DNA from: a virus
Length of the DNA stretch: 33,586 bases
Direction: 5' to 3' (one strand)
IMG/VR virus record: IMGVR_UViG_3300022208_000017
Location: 1 to 33,586 of that record
Shown here: one piece after another, positions 12,333-20,586 of the stretch
Layout of the letters: each line of letters begins with the position of its first letter
Position numbering within the stretch: the first letter of the stretch is position 1
Position numbers and translations under genes: made by a program
Notes under the pieces: generated by a model
Told to the model about the DNA's origin: nothing
The model's input: the letters and a program-made list of their open reading frames with translations, nothing else
The model's database searches: none

Positions 12333-13748
12333 TCACGAGATCAACGCATCCGCGACGGTGACGTTCGTCCCGGTTCCGCTCGGCAGGAAGATCCCGCTCT
12401 CGTACAGGCCGAACATGCGGTCGAGCTCGAGGTTCATCTCGCCGACCGTGTTGTTCGAGATCGCGACCGTCGCGAGATCGCCGCGACGGCTATCCGTCGA
12501 GCCTGCCACGATCGCGACACCAGGACCGCCGGCCGCGAGTCGCTGCATCTCGCAGACCGTTACCTCGTCGATGAGGATCGAGCCGGTCGCGGTGAGCGCC
12601 GTCGTCAACTCGATGACGAGGTCGGTCTCGTCTGGAATGTTGACCGGCGAGACGACCGCGAAGCCGTGCCTGACGTAGGACGTTGTCAGGCTACCCCAGG
12701 CGACCGAGACCGTCATCGAGCCGAGCACCGTATCGGTCTGATCGCGGAACGAGATTCGCAGCGTGCCGGCAACCGCGGTCCCTTCCTGCCGAAGCCACGC
12801 CGAGAGCAGGTAGAGCGTGTCGCCCTTGAGCTTGCCGTAGGTTCCGCTCCCGTAGTTCATCCGCTGTCGGACCTTCGTCAGCGTCGAGCCGTCGCCGATG
12901 AACTTCAACGCGTACGATCCGCGCTGGGCGGTCGTGCTGCTCGCCACGTGAGTCGTCGCCGTGCCGGTCACGAGTTCCCAGCTCACCGGCACGTCGGACG
13001 CGAATACCTCGAAGTCGCTGTTCGTGAGCAGGTTCAGGCCGGGCGAGCCTCCGGCGTCCTGATCGCCGCAGGTCGCGGTCATCCGCATTGCGGTCCCGCT
13101 GCCGGCTCGCCATCGCCGATCGAGGTTCGGGAACGAACGGTCGCCAGTCACGGTCCAGACCTCGGAGCCGCTGGCGACGCCGGCGGTCTTCGTGTCCTCG
13201 GCGCATGAGAACGTCAGCGTCTCGGCCCGGAGGTACGGCTGGCCTGCGACCTTCGTCGCGAATACCACGTTGTTCTTGATGATCTTTGGAGCCTCGTCCG
13301 AGACGATGACGACCGCGTTCCCGGTGTTCGCCGCGTTGTACGAGGTCGCTCCGATCGTGAAGGACGACACCGCAACCTTCTCGCCGTCTCGGTTCATCTG
13401 AAACGCGAGCTCGCGCATCGCCTCGGGTACGGTCTTGGTCGGGAGCTTCGTGTCGGCGTCGACCATCTCGATGAGCGTCCGCTCGGCTGCGGCCTTGATG
13501 CCGACCAGCGTCCCGAGGCTGGCGTCGGCGACGATGTCCTCGTTGGCGACGGCCTGCACGAGATCGGTCGCCATCGGAAGCGTTCCGGTCGTCGAGGCGA
13601 ACACCGAGTAGATCGTGCGGACGCCGCTGGTCGCGGTCGCCGAGGTCGGCGCGATCGCCTGCTGATGCGTCCGGATCGTCTTCGCCAGGCCGAAGAGCTT
13701 CCCGAGACGCGTGAAGAGACCGCCGGTTCCCGTGAGCGTGACTGCCAT
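12333..13748 (-). CDS. Distal tail protein with carbohydrate-binding-like jelly roll
   Basis: The 471 residues are the last late product. The N-terminal 30 residues are amphipathic (GLFTRLGKLFGLAKTIRTH), followed by beta-rich sequence. From about 245 to 405 a segment beginning NLLTNSDFEVFASDVPVSW and running through GSYALKF to SILIDEVTVCE follows the pattern of CBM_4_9-type jelly rolls (NGDFE, W, SLKF, IDDV). This suggests sugar binding by the tail tip or a fibre-like structure. No enzymatic residues are seen. It is 9 nt downstream of the small Cys-rich gene. Confidence 0.65.
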   Translation of the reverse strand: MAVTLTGTGGLFTRLGKLFGLAKTIRTHQQAIAPTSATATSGVRTIYSVFASTTGTLPMATDLVQAVANEDIVADASLGTLVGIKAAAERTLIEMVDADTKLPTKTVPEAMRELAFQMNRDGEKVAVSSFTIGATSYNAANTGNAVVIVSDEAPKIIKNNVVFATKVAGQPYLRAETLTFSCAEDTKTAGVASGSEVWTVTGDRSFPNLDRRWRAGSGTAMRMTATCGDQDAGGSPGLNLLTNSDFEVFASDVPVSWELVTGTATTHVASSTTAQRGSYALKFIGDGSTLTKVRQRMNYGSGTYGKLKGDTLYLLSAWLRQEGTAVAGTLRISFRDQTDTVLGSMTVSVAWGSLTTSYVRHGFAVVSPVNIPDETDLVIELTTALTATGSILIDEVTVCEMQRLAAGGPGVAIVAGSTDSRRGDLATVAISNNTVGEMNLELDRMFGLYESGIFLPSGTGTNVTVADALIS

Positions 13749-13757
13749 GCGACTAGC

Positions 13758-14006
13758 CTACCAATGTCCTTTCGGGCATCGCTCGGAAGCGATGCGCCAC
13801 TTGGCCGAGAGGAAGCAGCCGCAGCCGCCTTTCGCGAGGTCGCAGCGGCTCGGCCGCTCGAGGTAGCAGCCGGACGGGCAAGCCTCGCAGATCGCGATGC
13901 GTCGAGCGACTTCCGCCGGCTCGGCCGGCTCGACTCTCGCGACCGCCTTCGCGATGCCGATCGCGCCGCCGACCGCTCGCAGCATCAGGCCGGGCCGATC
14001 GCTCAT
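13758..14006 (-). CDS. Small Cys-rich zinc-ribbon-like protein
   Basis: The ATG at 14006 overlaps the previous stop (ATGA), giving 82 residues. Residues 38-82 carry ICEACPSGCYL, SRCDLAKGGCGCFL, then a Lys-Trp helix and ERCPKGHW. This spacing (CxxC, C, CGC, CP.G.W) is a known small phage/bacterial pattern that probably folds around zinc. Such proteins often sit among tail genes; their role is not defined. The N-terminal helix is Ala/Val-rich (VGGAIGIAKAVARV). Confidence 0.65.
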   Translation of the reverse strand: MSDRPGLMLRAVGGAIGIAKAVARVEPAEPAEVARRIAICEACPSGCYLERPSRCDLAKGGCGCFLSAKWRIASERCPKGHW

Positions 14007-14812
14007 GTGACATGCACCGTCCCAGGCGACCATATGAGCGTCTCGTTCGCGGCTTGGTACGTCTGCACGTTGAACGGCAGGTAGTCGCCGACGCGTGACC
14101 GGTAGTCGATTCGGCCATCGGCGCAATATGCGACCTGCGGACCCAAGTACAGCACGCCGCTCGCGTCCGGCGTGCCGACTCGACTCACGCCGCCAGTTCC
14201 GCTCCCTGGATCGTTGTGGCAGTAGTCGTAGCCGCTCGACGCGTAGCAGCCGTCACGAATGATCCCGAGGAACCGGATCGGCAGCACGACGTACCAACGT
14301 CCCGCGGTCGGACCTTGCGACGCGGTGTCGGCTCCGAACTCGACGATCGGCACGAACTGCACGTCGCAGACGCCTCCGCTCGCCGTGAGTTCGCCGATTC
14401 CCGAAAGGCACTGATACGCACCGCAGAAGTCCGGCGCTACCTGCTGGCAGGTGTAGAACTGTCCTGAGCCGGGCGGATCTTGCCATTGACACGCACACGG
14501 GCAGTTATAGAAGCCTGTCCCGAGGTTCGCCACGGCTTCGAGTTCGATCCCACACTCGCCGCACGGCGCGAACGGATTCGGATCTGTCCTCGTGATCCGA
14601 CCTCGGCCGACCTGGCCGGAATCGATCGTCGTCTGCCCGTAGCACGGACAGATGAAGTTCGGCACGTCAGGCAGGCACTCGCACGGGTTGAACAGGATCT
14701 GGAACGATCCGCTCCAGTAGATGCCGAACTCGGTCACGCCCGGCTCGCAGCAAGGCGAGCCGCACGGGTTCGCGCCGCAGCAGCACGCCATCGCCGCGAC
14801 GATGGCAGACAT
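14003..14812 (-). CDS. Cysteine-rich tail-module protein
   Basis: The 269 residues contain 22 cysteines by my count: a cluster at the N-terminus (ACCCGANPCGSPCC), then CxC pairs such as CPC, CGEC and CPCAC. Later sections are beta-rich with a Tyr/Cys C-terminal half. The spacing suggests metal-binding loops or stabilising disulphides in an extracellular virion part. No family is recognised. The gene is joined to its neighbours by TGATG and ATGA overlaps, so it is a regular member of the tail operon. Confidence 0.6.
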   Translation of the reverse strand: MSAIVAAMACCCGANPCGSPCCEPGVTEFGIYWSGSFQILFNPCECLPDVPNFICPCYGQTTIDSGQVGRGRITRTDPNPFAPCGECGIELEAVANLGTGFYNCPCACQWQDPPGSGQFYTCQQVAPDFCGAYQCLSGIGELTASGGVCDVQFVPIVEFGADTASQGPTAGRWYVVLPIRFLGIIRDGCYASSGYDYCHNDPGSGTGGVSRVGTPDASGVLYLGPQVAYCADGRIDYRSRVGDYLPFNVQTYQAANETLIWSPGTVHVT

Positions 14813-15117
14813 CAGGCCGGCACTCCGTGAAACGTGACGGTGACGCCGGCCGCGTCTGCCTTGCCGCGAATCACGTCGCCCTCGTACATCGGGAACCGCG
14901 TCGAGTCGATGAGCGTCCCGTTCGGCGCGATCGCCACGTCGTAGAGGATCGCGTTATCCGTGCCGCTTGCCCTGCCCTGCGTGCAGTGATGCAGCCGGAC
15001 GCGTCGCGTAGCCGCGGTCGTGTTCGCGATGTAGATCGCGTGCATGACCTGCCGCGAGCCGCTCGGCACGACGTAGAGCCGCTCGTCGTTCGTCGTGAGC
15101 GCAAGACTGAGCGCCAT
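14812..15117 (-). CDS. Small beta-rich tail protein
   Basis: The ATG at 15117 overlaps the previous stop by one base (TGATG), giving 101 residues. The beta-rich sequence (RLYVVPSGSRQVMHAIYIAN, then RRVRLHHC) resembles small phage proteins with a single sandwich domain in tail-tip regions. Function unknown; a decoration or fibre-joint role would fit its place. Confidence 0.6.
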   Translation of the reverse strand: MALSLALTTNDERLYVVPSGSRQVMHAIYIANTTAATRRVRLHHCTQGRASGTDNAILYDVAIAPNGTLIDSTRFPMYEGDVIRGKADAAGVTVTFHGVPA

Positions 15118-15911
15118 CAGATGCCTCCGTTCAAGAGCGTTCCGAACGTGCCAGGCGTCGGACCGATGCACTCCGGCCCGAGCGGCGACGGCGCCTCGAA
15201 GGTCCAGACGACATCACCTCGCGGATCGCTCGACAGTACGCCGACGACCGGACCTTTCACCGGACCGAGGATGCGAAGCCGCGACGGTGGATCGTCGAAC
15301 TCGAGCGGCTGGTCGTGGTTCCCGCTCAACTCGTAGACGTTGAACGCGACGCCGATCGGCTGCGTCGGGTTCGGCGACAGGAAGCCGCTCGCGTTGATGT
15401 ATTGCGGCGCGACCTCGTATCGGTACATGCCCGGCACGATCTCGCTCGTGCCGGTGATCGCGAGCAGCGACGCAGCACCGATCGCCGCCGACCGGCCGGA
15501 GAAGCAGAACAGCGGCGTACCGTCCTTCGCCATCATTCGGAAGAGGATCACGGTCTCGCCGACCGCGGCAGTTCCGCCGAGCTGGATCGCACGTCCTGCC
15601 GGCGAGTCGCCGAACTTGGTCGCCTGCTTTCCTCTCTCGGCGATCTCGATCCGCTTACGTTTCGCTCCCTGTCCGACCTGCACCTGCTTCCAGTTCCAGA
15701 TCCTGTAGGTGACGTTGCCCGTACCAGGCTCGAACATCTGGTCGCCAAGATCCTCGGTCAGCCGCGCGACGATCGGCCTCGGGATCTCGATGCGTTGCCG
15801 CTTCCCGTAGTCGCCGAAGCGGCCGACCATCGCGTCCGCGGCGTCGAGAGTCGCGTTCGCCTCGTCGAAGCCGAACCGGCCGACGCCTCCGCTCGTGAAC
15901 CGTACGCTCAT
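15117..15911 (-). CDS. Hypothetical tail protein
   Basis: The ATG at 15911 overlaps the previous stop (4 nt), giving 264 residues. An early aromatic block (FTSGGVGRFGFDEAN) is followed by a basic region (QGAKRKRIEIAERG). A beta-rich C-terminus includes MYRYEVAPQYINASGF and WTFEAPSPLG. No enzymatic motif. Lying after the tape measure, it is likely a distal tail or baseplate component. Confidence 0.6.
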   Translation of the reverse strand: MSVRFTSGGVGRFGFDEANATLDAADAMVGRFGDYGKRQRIEIPRPIVARLTEDLGDQMFEPGTGNVTYRIWNWKQVQVGQGAKRKRIEIAERGKQATKFGDSPAGRAIQLGGTAAVGETVILFRMMAKDGTPLFCFSGRSAAIGAASLLAITGTSEIVPGMYRYEVAPQYINASGFLSPNPTQPIGVAFNVYELSGNHDQPLEFDDPPSRLRILGPVKGPVVGVLSSDPRGDVVWTFEAPSPLGPECIGPTPGTFGTLLNGGI

Positions 15912-16312
15912 GGGCTGAAGATCTGGAACGAGACGAACGCCTGCGTATTCGTGCCGCTCGTGATCGCCTGGGCGTAGATGTTCGTCGTCGCCGCTCGAGC
16001 GATGCACGATTCGCCGGCGTTCAGCCGGAAGAGCGATATGAGCTGCGTCATGCCGGGCGGCGCCTGCGACGTATAGCCGGTCACGCCGATCTCGATCGGA
16101 ATCGCGGTCGACAGGTTCTGGAAGTACGCGATGCCGTTCGCGGATACGTCGGTGTTCAGGTCGAGCGCCTCGGGCGTCGAGCCGATGACCTGGTTCCCGC
16201 CGGCCGAAGCCTCGCTCGCGAGATCGGCCTGGAGGGTGCTTGGCGCGAAGTAGAACTGAAAAGCGCCCTTCGCGATCTGGAGTCGATGCGTGATTGAGAT
16301 CTCGTTCGCCAT
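15908..16312 (-). CDS. Hypothetical tail protein
   Basis: The 134 residues are beta-rich (SITHRLQIAKGAFQFYFAP, then ALDLNTDVSANGIAYFQNL and MTQLISLFRLNAGESCI). This resembles small structural proteins of siphovirus tail tips. It starts 1 nt after the previous stop and overlaps the next gene by 4 nt. Confidence 0.6.
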   Translation of the reverse strand: MANEISITHRLQIAKGAFQFYFAPSTLQADLASEASAGGNQVIGSTPEALDLNTDVSANGIAYFQNLSTAIPIEIGVTGYTSQAPPGMTQLISLFRLNAGESCIARAATTNIYAQAITSGTNTQAFVSFQIFSP

Positions 16313-16313
16313 G

Positions 16314-17201
16314 TCAGGTCACCTTCAAGAAGAGCGTATCGATGTTGCGTAACTCGGTCAGGTCTGGGAACGGCTGGACGAACCGGACATCCTCGGCGGA
16401 TGACATGCCGGGCGATCCCGGTCGCGGCCCGAGCAGCGCCTCGCCGTTCATGTCGCGCATCGGAACCTGCCGCATGTGGAAGAACTGGTCGTAGACGAAC
16501 TTGTGCGCATACTGGAACTTCCGTTCCCCGATGCGGTTGACGGCCGCACCGCAGTAGAGCACGCTGCCCGGCTCGCAGTCGAGGAAGTCAGTCTCGTTCC
16601 GCTTCCAGACGAACGCGAGCAGGTTCCGCGGCTTGAACCTGCCGTCGCGGACGAGCGTGATGTTGACCTCGAACTGCCGGAGGATCATCGATACCGGGTG
16701 TCCTCCGGCGTCGATATGGGTTCCTCCGATGTTGAGCTGATCCGGGATTCCGCGAGCGTGCCGGCCGCCCGTAGCGCACTGCGCGATTATGGTCGCCCTG
16801 TCGAATGCGCGCCACGTGTCGACGTGCGACGCCGAGAGCGACGCGTTGACCTCGATGTATCCGTGAACGGCCGCATCGGTCGGCTCGTCCGGCGCCGGCG
16901 GCGGCGGTTGAACGATCGTTCCGCCTCCGGTGACCTCCTGATATTCCCAGGTCACCGACCATAGGTCGTTCTGCCCGTCGACGCGTGCGATGCTCCAGTC
17001 GGTCGCTCCGAGGCTCGTCGTGCCTGGGAACGGCTCGCCGAAGTACGGCAGACCGTACGCGCCGAAGAGTTGCGAGATCTCGTTCGGCGTCGTGAGCGGC
17101 GTCGCGGAATCCCAGACATGGAACGTACGCGTCGCCTTGAGTTTGCCCTGCGTCCTCGAGACGCTTCGGCTGCCGAGCTGTTCTACGACGTTGACGCTCA
17201 C
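16314..17201 (-). CDS. Hypothetical tail/baseplate protein
   Basis: The 295 residues start with a basic beta segment (RTQGKLKATRTFHVWD). A Pro-rich linker (about 100-112, PPPPAPDEPTD) divides the protein, and the second half carries a large domain (YIEVNASLSASHVDTW, then FQYAHKFVYDQFFHMRQ). As the first gene after the tape measure it occupies the usual place of a distal tail (Dit-like) protein, but I cannot confirm that fold. Confidence 0.6.
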   Translation of the reverse strand: MSVNVVEQLGSRSVSRTQGKLKATRTFHVWDSATPLTTPNEISQLFGAYGLPYFGEPFPGTTSLGATDWSIARVDGQNDLWSVTWEYQEVTGGGTIVQPPPPAPDEPTDAAVHGYIEVNASLSASHVDTWRAFDRATIIAQCATGGRHARGIPDQLNIGGTHIDAGGHPVSMILRQFEVNITLVRDGRFKPRNLLAFVWKRNETDFLDCEPGSVLYCGAAVNRIGERKFQYAHKFVYDQFFHMRQVPMRDMNGEALLGPRPGSPGMSSAEDVRFVQPFPDLTELRNIDTLFLKVT

Positions 17202-18109
17202 GTGATGACCGTCCCTTGGTTCCTGAGTATCTGGAGGATCTCGCGCGCGGTGAGGACGAGGTTCGCCTGGTATCCGGCCTGCTGCATCGCCGCAGTCTGC
17301 AAGCCGCGGAGGATGTTGTTCTGCGCGAAGTTGAACATGCCTCCGATGCTGGTCGTCACGGAGTTCGCGAGACCGATCCCGGCCGCGCTCGGAGCCTGCA
17401 TCGCCGCCTTCCGTCGCGCTTCCTCCTCGGCCAGCCTCGCGGCCTCGTCGGCCTGCTTCGCCCGTATCGCCTCGACATCCTGCCTCGCCTTCTCGATGAG
17501 CAGAGCTTCCCTCGCGAGATACAGGTTGCGGCTCGTCTTCGCGTCGATCTGGTCGGCCATCTCGAGCATCTCGCTGCGCAGTTGTCGCTTCTCGTATTCG
17601 AGTTGCAACTCGCGCTTCCGGATCGGGTCCATCTCCTTCTCTATGGCCAGCATGTCGCGCAGGTTGCGCACCTCAAGCGACGCCGCTTCGGTACGGTCGT
17701 CGACCTGCTGCTTCATGGCGCGGAACCGCTCCTCTTCCGCCTTGACCGCTTCGAGCACCGCATCGCGATATCCGAGCGCCTGGCCGGTCAGGACGCCGGC
17801 GAGACCGATGATCTTCAGATATGGCGTCGGAAGCATCGCCATCGCCGTACTGACGCTCGTCACGGCGTTCGCCGTCGTCGAGTAGTCGCCCTGCGTCGCG
17901 ACTGCGACCGCCGAAAGACTTCTCGCGAACTTATTCAGTACGGCCGGATCGGTCGCGGCCGCGAACGCTCGCGACAGGCCGGACCGCTGTACGGTCTGGG
18001 TCATCCTGTCCGTCGACCGCGCGACGCTCGATTCGGCCTGGCGTAGGTTGGCCTCCAGTTGCGCCAGATCCGCCGAGATGAGGACCGAGATGAATGCCGC
18101 GTCAGTCAT
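17198..18109 (-). CDS. Tape measure protein (short)
   Basis: The 303 residues follow the frameshifting chaperone genes, the diagnostic position of a tape measure. A helical start (VLISADLAQLEANLRQAES) is typical. A hydrophobic segment (about 90-112, MLPTPYLKIIGLAGVLTG) precedes a long Glu/Lys/Arg coiled coil (about 120-245). At about 0.15 nm per residue the tail would be near 45 nm, short for a siphovirus. It overlaps the GT stop by 8 nt. Confidence 0.8.
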   Translation of the reverse strand: MTDAAFISVLISADLAQLEANLRQAESSVARSTDRMTQTVQRSGLSRAFAAATDPAVLNKFARSLSAVAVATQGDYSTTANAVTSVSTAMAMLPTPYLKIIGLAGVLTGQALGYRDAVLEAVKAEEERFRAMKQQVDDRTEAASLEVRNLRDMLAIEKEMDPIRKRELQLEYEKRQLRSEMLEMADQIDAKTSRNLYLAREALLIEKARQDVEAIRAKQADEAARLAEEEARRKAAMQAPSAAGIGLANSVTTSIGGMFNFAQNNILRGLQTAAMQQAGYQANLVLTAREILQILRNQGTVIT

Positions 18110-18323
18110 TGAGTAGCCGCCTCATCTCGCGATCGACGGCCGCGCGACCGCCTTCGGAGTTCTCGCCACGCAGCATATCGCACACGGCGTCGCAGACCTC
18201 CGCGAACATGTCGACCGGCATTCCCAGCGGATCGCCGAAGCCGGGCGCGTGCTTCGCGACGAACGCCGCGCTTCCGATGTAGTCCGGCCGAGTCAGGTCG
18301 TCGAACTCGCCGGACCTTTGCCG
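18102..18323 (-). CDS. Tail assembly chaperone, frameshift extension (T part)
   Basis: This frame has no start of its own in a suitable place. It is entered by a -1 shift at GGGAAAC (18323-18329), adding 73 residues to the first 123 of the G-like protein to make a 196-residue GT product. The extension includes DLTRPDYIGSAAFVAK, an acidic/aromatic middle (PVDMFAEVCDAVCDML) and the end REMRRLLND. GT proteins bind the tape measure and guide tail-tube assembly. The stop overlaps the tape-measure start. Confidence 0.85.
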   Translation of the reverse strand, partial: RQRSGEFDDLTRPDYIGSAAFVAKHAPGFGDPLGMPVDMFAEVCDAVCDMLRGENSEGGRAAVDREMRRLLND

Positions 18324-18329
18324 TTTCCC
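18282..18329 (-). promoter_or_regulatory. -1 programmed ribosomal frameshift signal
   Basis: The slippery heptamer G-GGA-AAC (18329-18323) sits in the 0 frame of the G-like gene, codons 121-123. After a 7-nt spacer (18322-18316) a hairpin follows: GTCCGGC (18315-18309) pairs with GCCGGAC (18288-18282), and GAGT (18308-18305) pairs with ACTC (18293-18290), with one bulged G. Slippery site, spacer and stem all match known -1 signals of siphovirus tail chaperones. Confidence 0.9.
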
Positions 18330-18691
18330 GGTTGCGGTTCCTCGCTCATCTCGTAGCCGACCAGCCGTTGCGCCGTGCGGATGATCTCGGCCGGCGTCAT
18401 CGAGCCGAGCGCGACCTCGACATCGGTCCCGGCATTCTTGCCGGCTCGCCTGATGATCTCGGCCGCGAACTCAAGTCGCATCGTCGCCAGCAGGAGCACT
18501 ATCGCGGTCCCGCGTCGAGTCGAATGCTCGCGAAGCGCCGCGAGCCGCTGCTCGGGCATGGCCTGCGACGTGTCCAGATCCTCGAGCACGGAGCGCCGTT
18601 CCGCGTGCCATGCCTGCTCCGTCAGGTCGATCATGTCGCGGATCGTCAGGAGTCGCAGGCAGACGCCGCCTCCGATGTCTACGGTCTTCAC
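18293..18691 (-). CDS. Tail assembly chaperone (G-like)
   Basis: The 132 residues form an alpha-helical chaperone-like protein (LTIRDMIDLTEQAWHAERR, then MTPAEIIRTAQRLVGYEM) ending in a flexible tail (EEPQPGNGKGPASSTT). It lies between the tail tube and the tape measure, and its 3' end holds the frameshift signal. Two proteins are expected: this one and the longer GT form. The start overlaps the upstream stop (ATGA). Confidence 0.85.
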   Translation of the reverse strand: MKTVDIGGGVCLRLLTIRDMIDLTEQAWHAERRSVLEDLDTSQAMPEQRLAALREHSTRRGTAIVLLLATMRLEFAAEIIRRAGKNAGTDVEVALGSMTPAEIIRTAQRLVGYEMSEEPQPGNGKGPASSTT

Positions 18692-18942
18692 TTCGTGAGC
18701 CTCCCTCGGTTCTCGACGTGCATCTCGGCGACCGAGCCGAACGCATGCACGCGTCGCCGTAGCCTAACGTCGACAAGTTGTCGCGTCCTGTTCCGCCAGC
18801 CGACGACATGCCGAACGCGCTCGAGCGCCTCGGACTCGCTGAGATGCGGCGAGATTCCAAGTCGAGATCGCGTGCCGTCGCTGAACACGACCTCCGCGAT
18901 CCAGTCGTCTGGCGTGAGTACCGTCGTCGGCCAGAGCCTCAA
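18688..18942 (-). CDS. Small protein between tail tube and chaperone, TTG start
   Basis: No ATG opens this frame near the previous stop. A TTG at 18942 overlaps the tail-tube stop (TTGA) and gives 84 residues. Upstream codons in frame are a shadow of the tail-tube gene. The sequence (TPDDWIAEVVFSDGTRSRLG, then ALERVRHVV and RRRVHAFGSVAEMHVEN) shows a plausible small alpha/beta fold. The end overlaps the chaperone ATG. The role is unknown but the location is within the tail core. Confidence 0.6.
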   Translation of the reverse strand: MRLWPTTVLTPDDWIAEVVFSDGTRSRLGISPHLSESEALERVRHVVGWRNRTRQLVDVRLRRRVHAFGSVAEMHVENRGRLTK

Positions 18943-19361
18943 GTCTCGTCCCAAGTCTCGGTCGGAACCGCGCCGCCTGCTAGCGCCCAGTTGAACGATA
19001 TCGCAGCCTCGCCGGTCTTGGTGCTGCTGAGCGCGACCTCGGAAATGATTGCCGTCATCGACATCGTACAAGCGGTCGCAGCCGTAGCCGCGCCGCTGCC
19101 GCGAGCGTGCAGGTAGATCGCGTTTCCGTCCGTCTGCCAGTTCGTGACGTTGATGCCCGGCTTATTGCTCGCGGCATCCGCAAGCATGAAGCCGCCGGCC
19201 GAGCCGTTCGCGTCCCAGACGCCGAGCTTCCGACGCCGACCGGCATCGCCGAAGCCGGTGATGTCCGAGACCTGTCGCGAGAACGTGCCGTTCCAGGTGT
19301 TGAACTGCGCGAAGTGCGAGCCAAGATGTACGCCGCCGTCATTGCCAACGAGGTAGCCCAT
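18939..19361 (-). CDS. Major tail tube protein
   Basis: The 140 residues lie just before the chaperone genes, the standard place for the tube protein. They have the expected pattern: an N-terminal strand region (GYLVGNDGGVHLGSHFAQ), WNGTFSRQVSDITGFGD typical of tube proteins, a Gly/Ala-rich centre, and a beta-rich C-terminus (AISFNWALAGG). The compact length is consistent with a short siphovirus tail. Confidence 0.75.
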   Translation of the reverse strand: MGYLVGNDGGVHLGSHFAQFNTWNGTFSRQVSDITGFGDAGRRRKLGVWDANGSAGGFMLADAASNKPGINVTNWQTDGNAIYLHARGSGAATAATACTMSMTAIISEVALSSTKTGEAAISFNWALAGGAVPTETWDET

Positions 19362-19362
19362 G

Positions 19363-19767
19363 TCAGGAACCCTTGATAGCGGTCAGTCGGAACCGCGAGG
19401 TCGTCGAGATCGCGTCGTCCTCCATCGCGGGAACGCCCCGCGATTCGGCCCGGATCACGATTCGATCATAGCCGGTAGCCGTCAGCGCCTTATCGTCGAG
19501 CAGCGTATGGAGCTTCTCGGCCGATGCCAGCGCGACGGCGACGCCGGACGTGTGAGGATGGTACTGCGTGAACTCGATCGAGAACGCCTCGCGATCGGTC
19601 CCGAACGTCTGCTCGATCCGATGGTCGACGACGCCATATACGGCCAGCGGCAGCGCCGTATCGCCCGGCGCCTCGTTGACGTAGACGCGTCCTCCGAGAC
19701 CTTGGAACCACGAGGTCGACGCGGTATCCGCGATGCCGGCCGCGATGGTGTCGAGTATCGCTTTCAT
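19363..19767 (-). CDS. Tail terminator/completion protein
   Basis: The 134 residues are alpha/beta with an early helix (ILDTIAAGIADTAST), VYVNEAPGDTALPLAVYGVV, and a strand pair (FSIEFTQYHPHTSG). This order resembles DUF3168-type tail-completion proteins, which cap the tube at its head-proximal end. The neighbours (connector and HK97 gp10-like genes upstream, tube downstream) support it. Overlap of 4 nt with the previous gene. Confidence 0.65.
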   Translation of the reverse strand: MKAILDTIAAGIADTASTSWFQGLGGRVYVNEAPGDTALPLAVYGVVDHRIEQTFGTDREAFSIEFTQYHPHTSGVAVALASAEKLHTLLDDKALTATGYDRIVIRAESRGVPAMEDDAISTTSRFRLTAIKGS

Positions 19768-20219
19768 CTGATCGCACCCGTTGCCCGTCGTAGCGCCTGG
19801 CCGATGTATGCCTTCATCACGCGATCGACTCTCGGCCTGATCCTGTCAAGCGCCGGACGCAGATACGGCCGCGGAGCGATGAAGCCGCCTCCGAACTCCA
19901 GTCGCCGAGCGTATCGCAGGTTCGAGCCGAGCCGCCAGCCGAGCCGCATTCCGGCCGCGACCTTTCGGACCGTGCCTGTCTGCCACGACCGGCGGAGCGT
20001 CCCTGTCTGAACGGCCGGAGGCTGTCCCGGAGCGCTGCTCGTATACCGCAGGCCTGGATGCTTCCTGCCCGAGCCGGCATGTGAGAGGTTCTTCTTGACC
20101 TCGATCTGCGCCTCTAGGATGAGCCGCTGCGTTCCTCGAGCCGCGCCATCGATCACGGCCCGTACGAGCGTCTGCGTCGGCAGCGACCATCGAGAACCGC
20201 CAATGGAGCCGCTAGCCAC
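19764..20219 (-). CDS. HK97 gp10-like neck protein
   Basis: The 151 residues carry the region YTSSAPGQPPAVQTGTLRRS (about 59-78), diagnostic for the HK97 gp10-type neck proteins, between a basic helix (TQRLILEAQIEVKKNL) and a C-terminal helix (RPALDRIRPRVDRVMKAY). The protein likely joins the head connector to the tail. Position between the head-closure-like and terminator genes agrees. Confidence 0.75.
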   Translation of the reverse strand: MASGSIGGSRWSLPTQTLVRAVIDGAARGTQRLILEAQIEVKKNLSHAGSGRKHPGLRYTSSAPGQPPAVQTGTLRRSWQTGTVRKVAAGMRLGWRLGSNLRYARRLEFGGGFIAPRPYLRPALDRIRPRVDRVMKAYIGQALRRATGAIR

Positions 20220-20586
20220 GAGGCAGATCCTCCTCGAGCGTCGCGATCAGGTGATACAGGTTGTCGGCCGTCGACCGGTCGTCCGGCACGCGAACCGAGT
20301 CGACGCGATACGTGCGGACCTCGCTCGCGATCGTGACCGTGAGCACGTCGTTCGCCTTCAGATCCTGCGAGCCGTCGCAGTAGAGCGTCGCGCCGAAGCG
20401 GACGTTCTCGCGTCCGTACCGGAGCGACACGCCGCCTCCGCCGATCTGGAGGTAGCCGGTGATCGTCGCCGTCGTCGTGCCTGCCGTGGTCGATTGAGCC
20501 GCGCCGCCGCTCTCGTCGCGAATCCAGACCGGACGCGTCCTGGTCATCGTCCGACCATAGGCCGAGATCAGCGAGCCGATGGTCAT
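20212..20586 (-). CDS. Head closure/head-tail adaptor-like protein
   Basis: The 124 residues are a beta-barrel-type sequence: LISAYGRTMTRTRPVW, a Thr-rich loop, YGRENVRFGATLYCDGSQDL and LTVTIASEVRTYRVDSVRV. This is like head-closure proteins of the SPP1 gp16/HK97 gp9 class. Assignment depends mainly on location between the connector (4-nt overlap) and the gp10-like protein. Confidence 0.6.
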   Translation of the reverse strand: MTIGSLISAYGRTMTRTRPVWIRDESGGAAQSTTAGTTTATITGYLQIGGGGVSLRYGRENVRFGATLYCDGSQDLKANDVLTVTIASEVRTYRVDSVRVPDDRSTADNLYHLIATLEEDLPRG

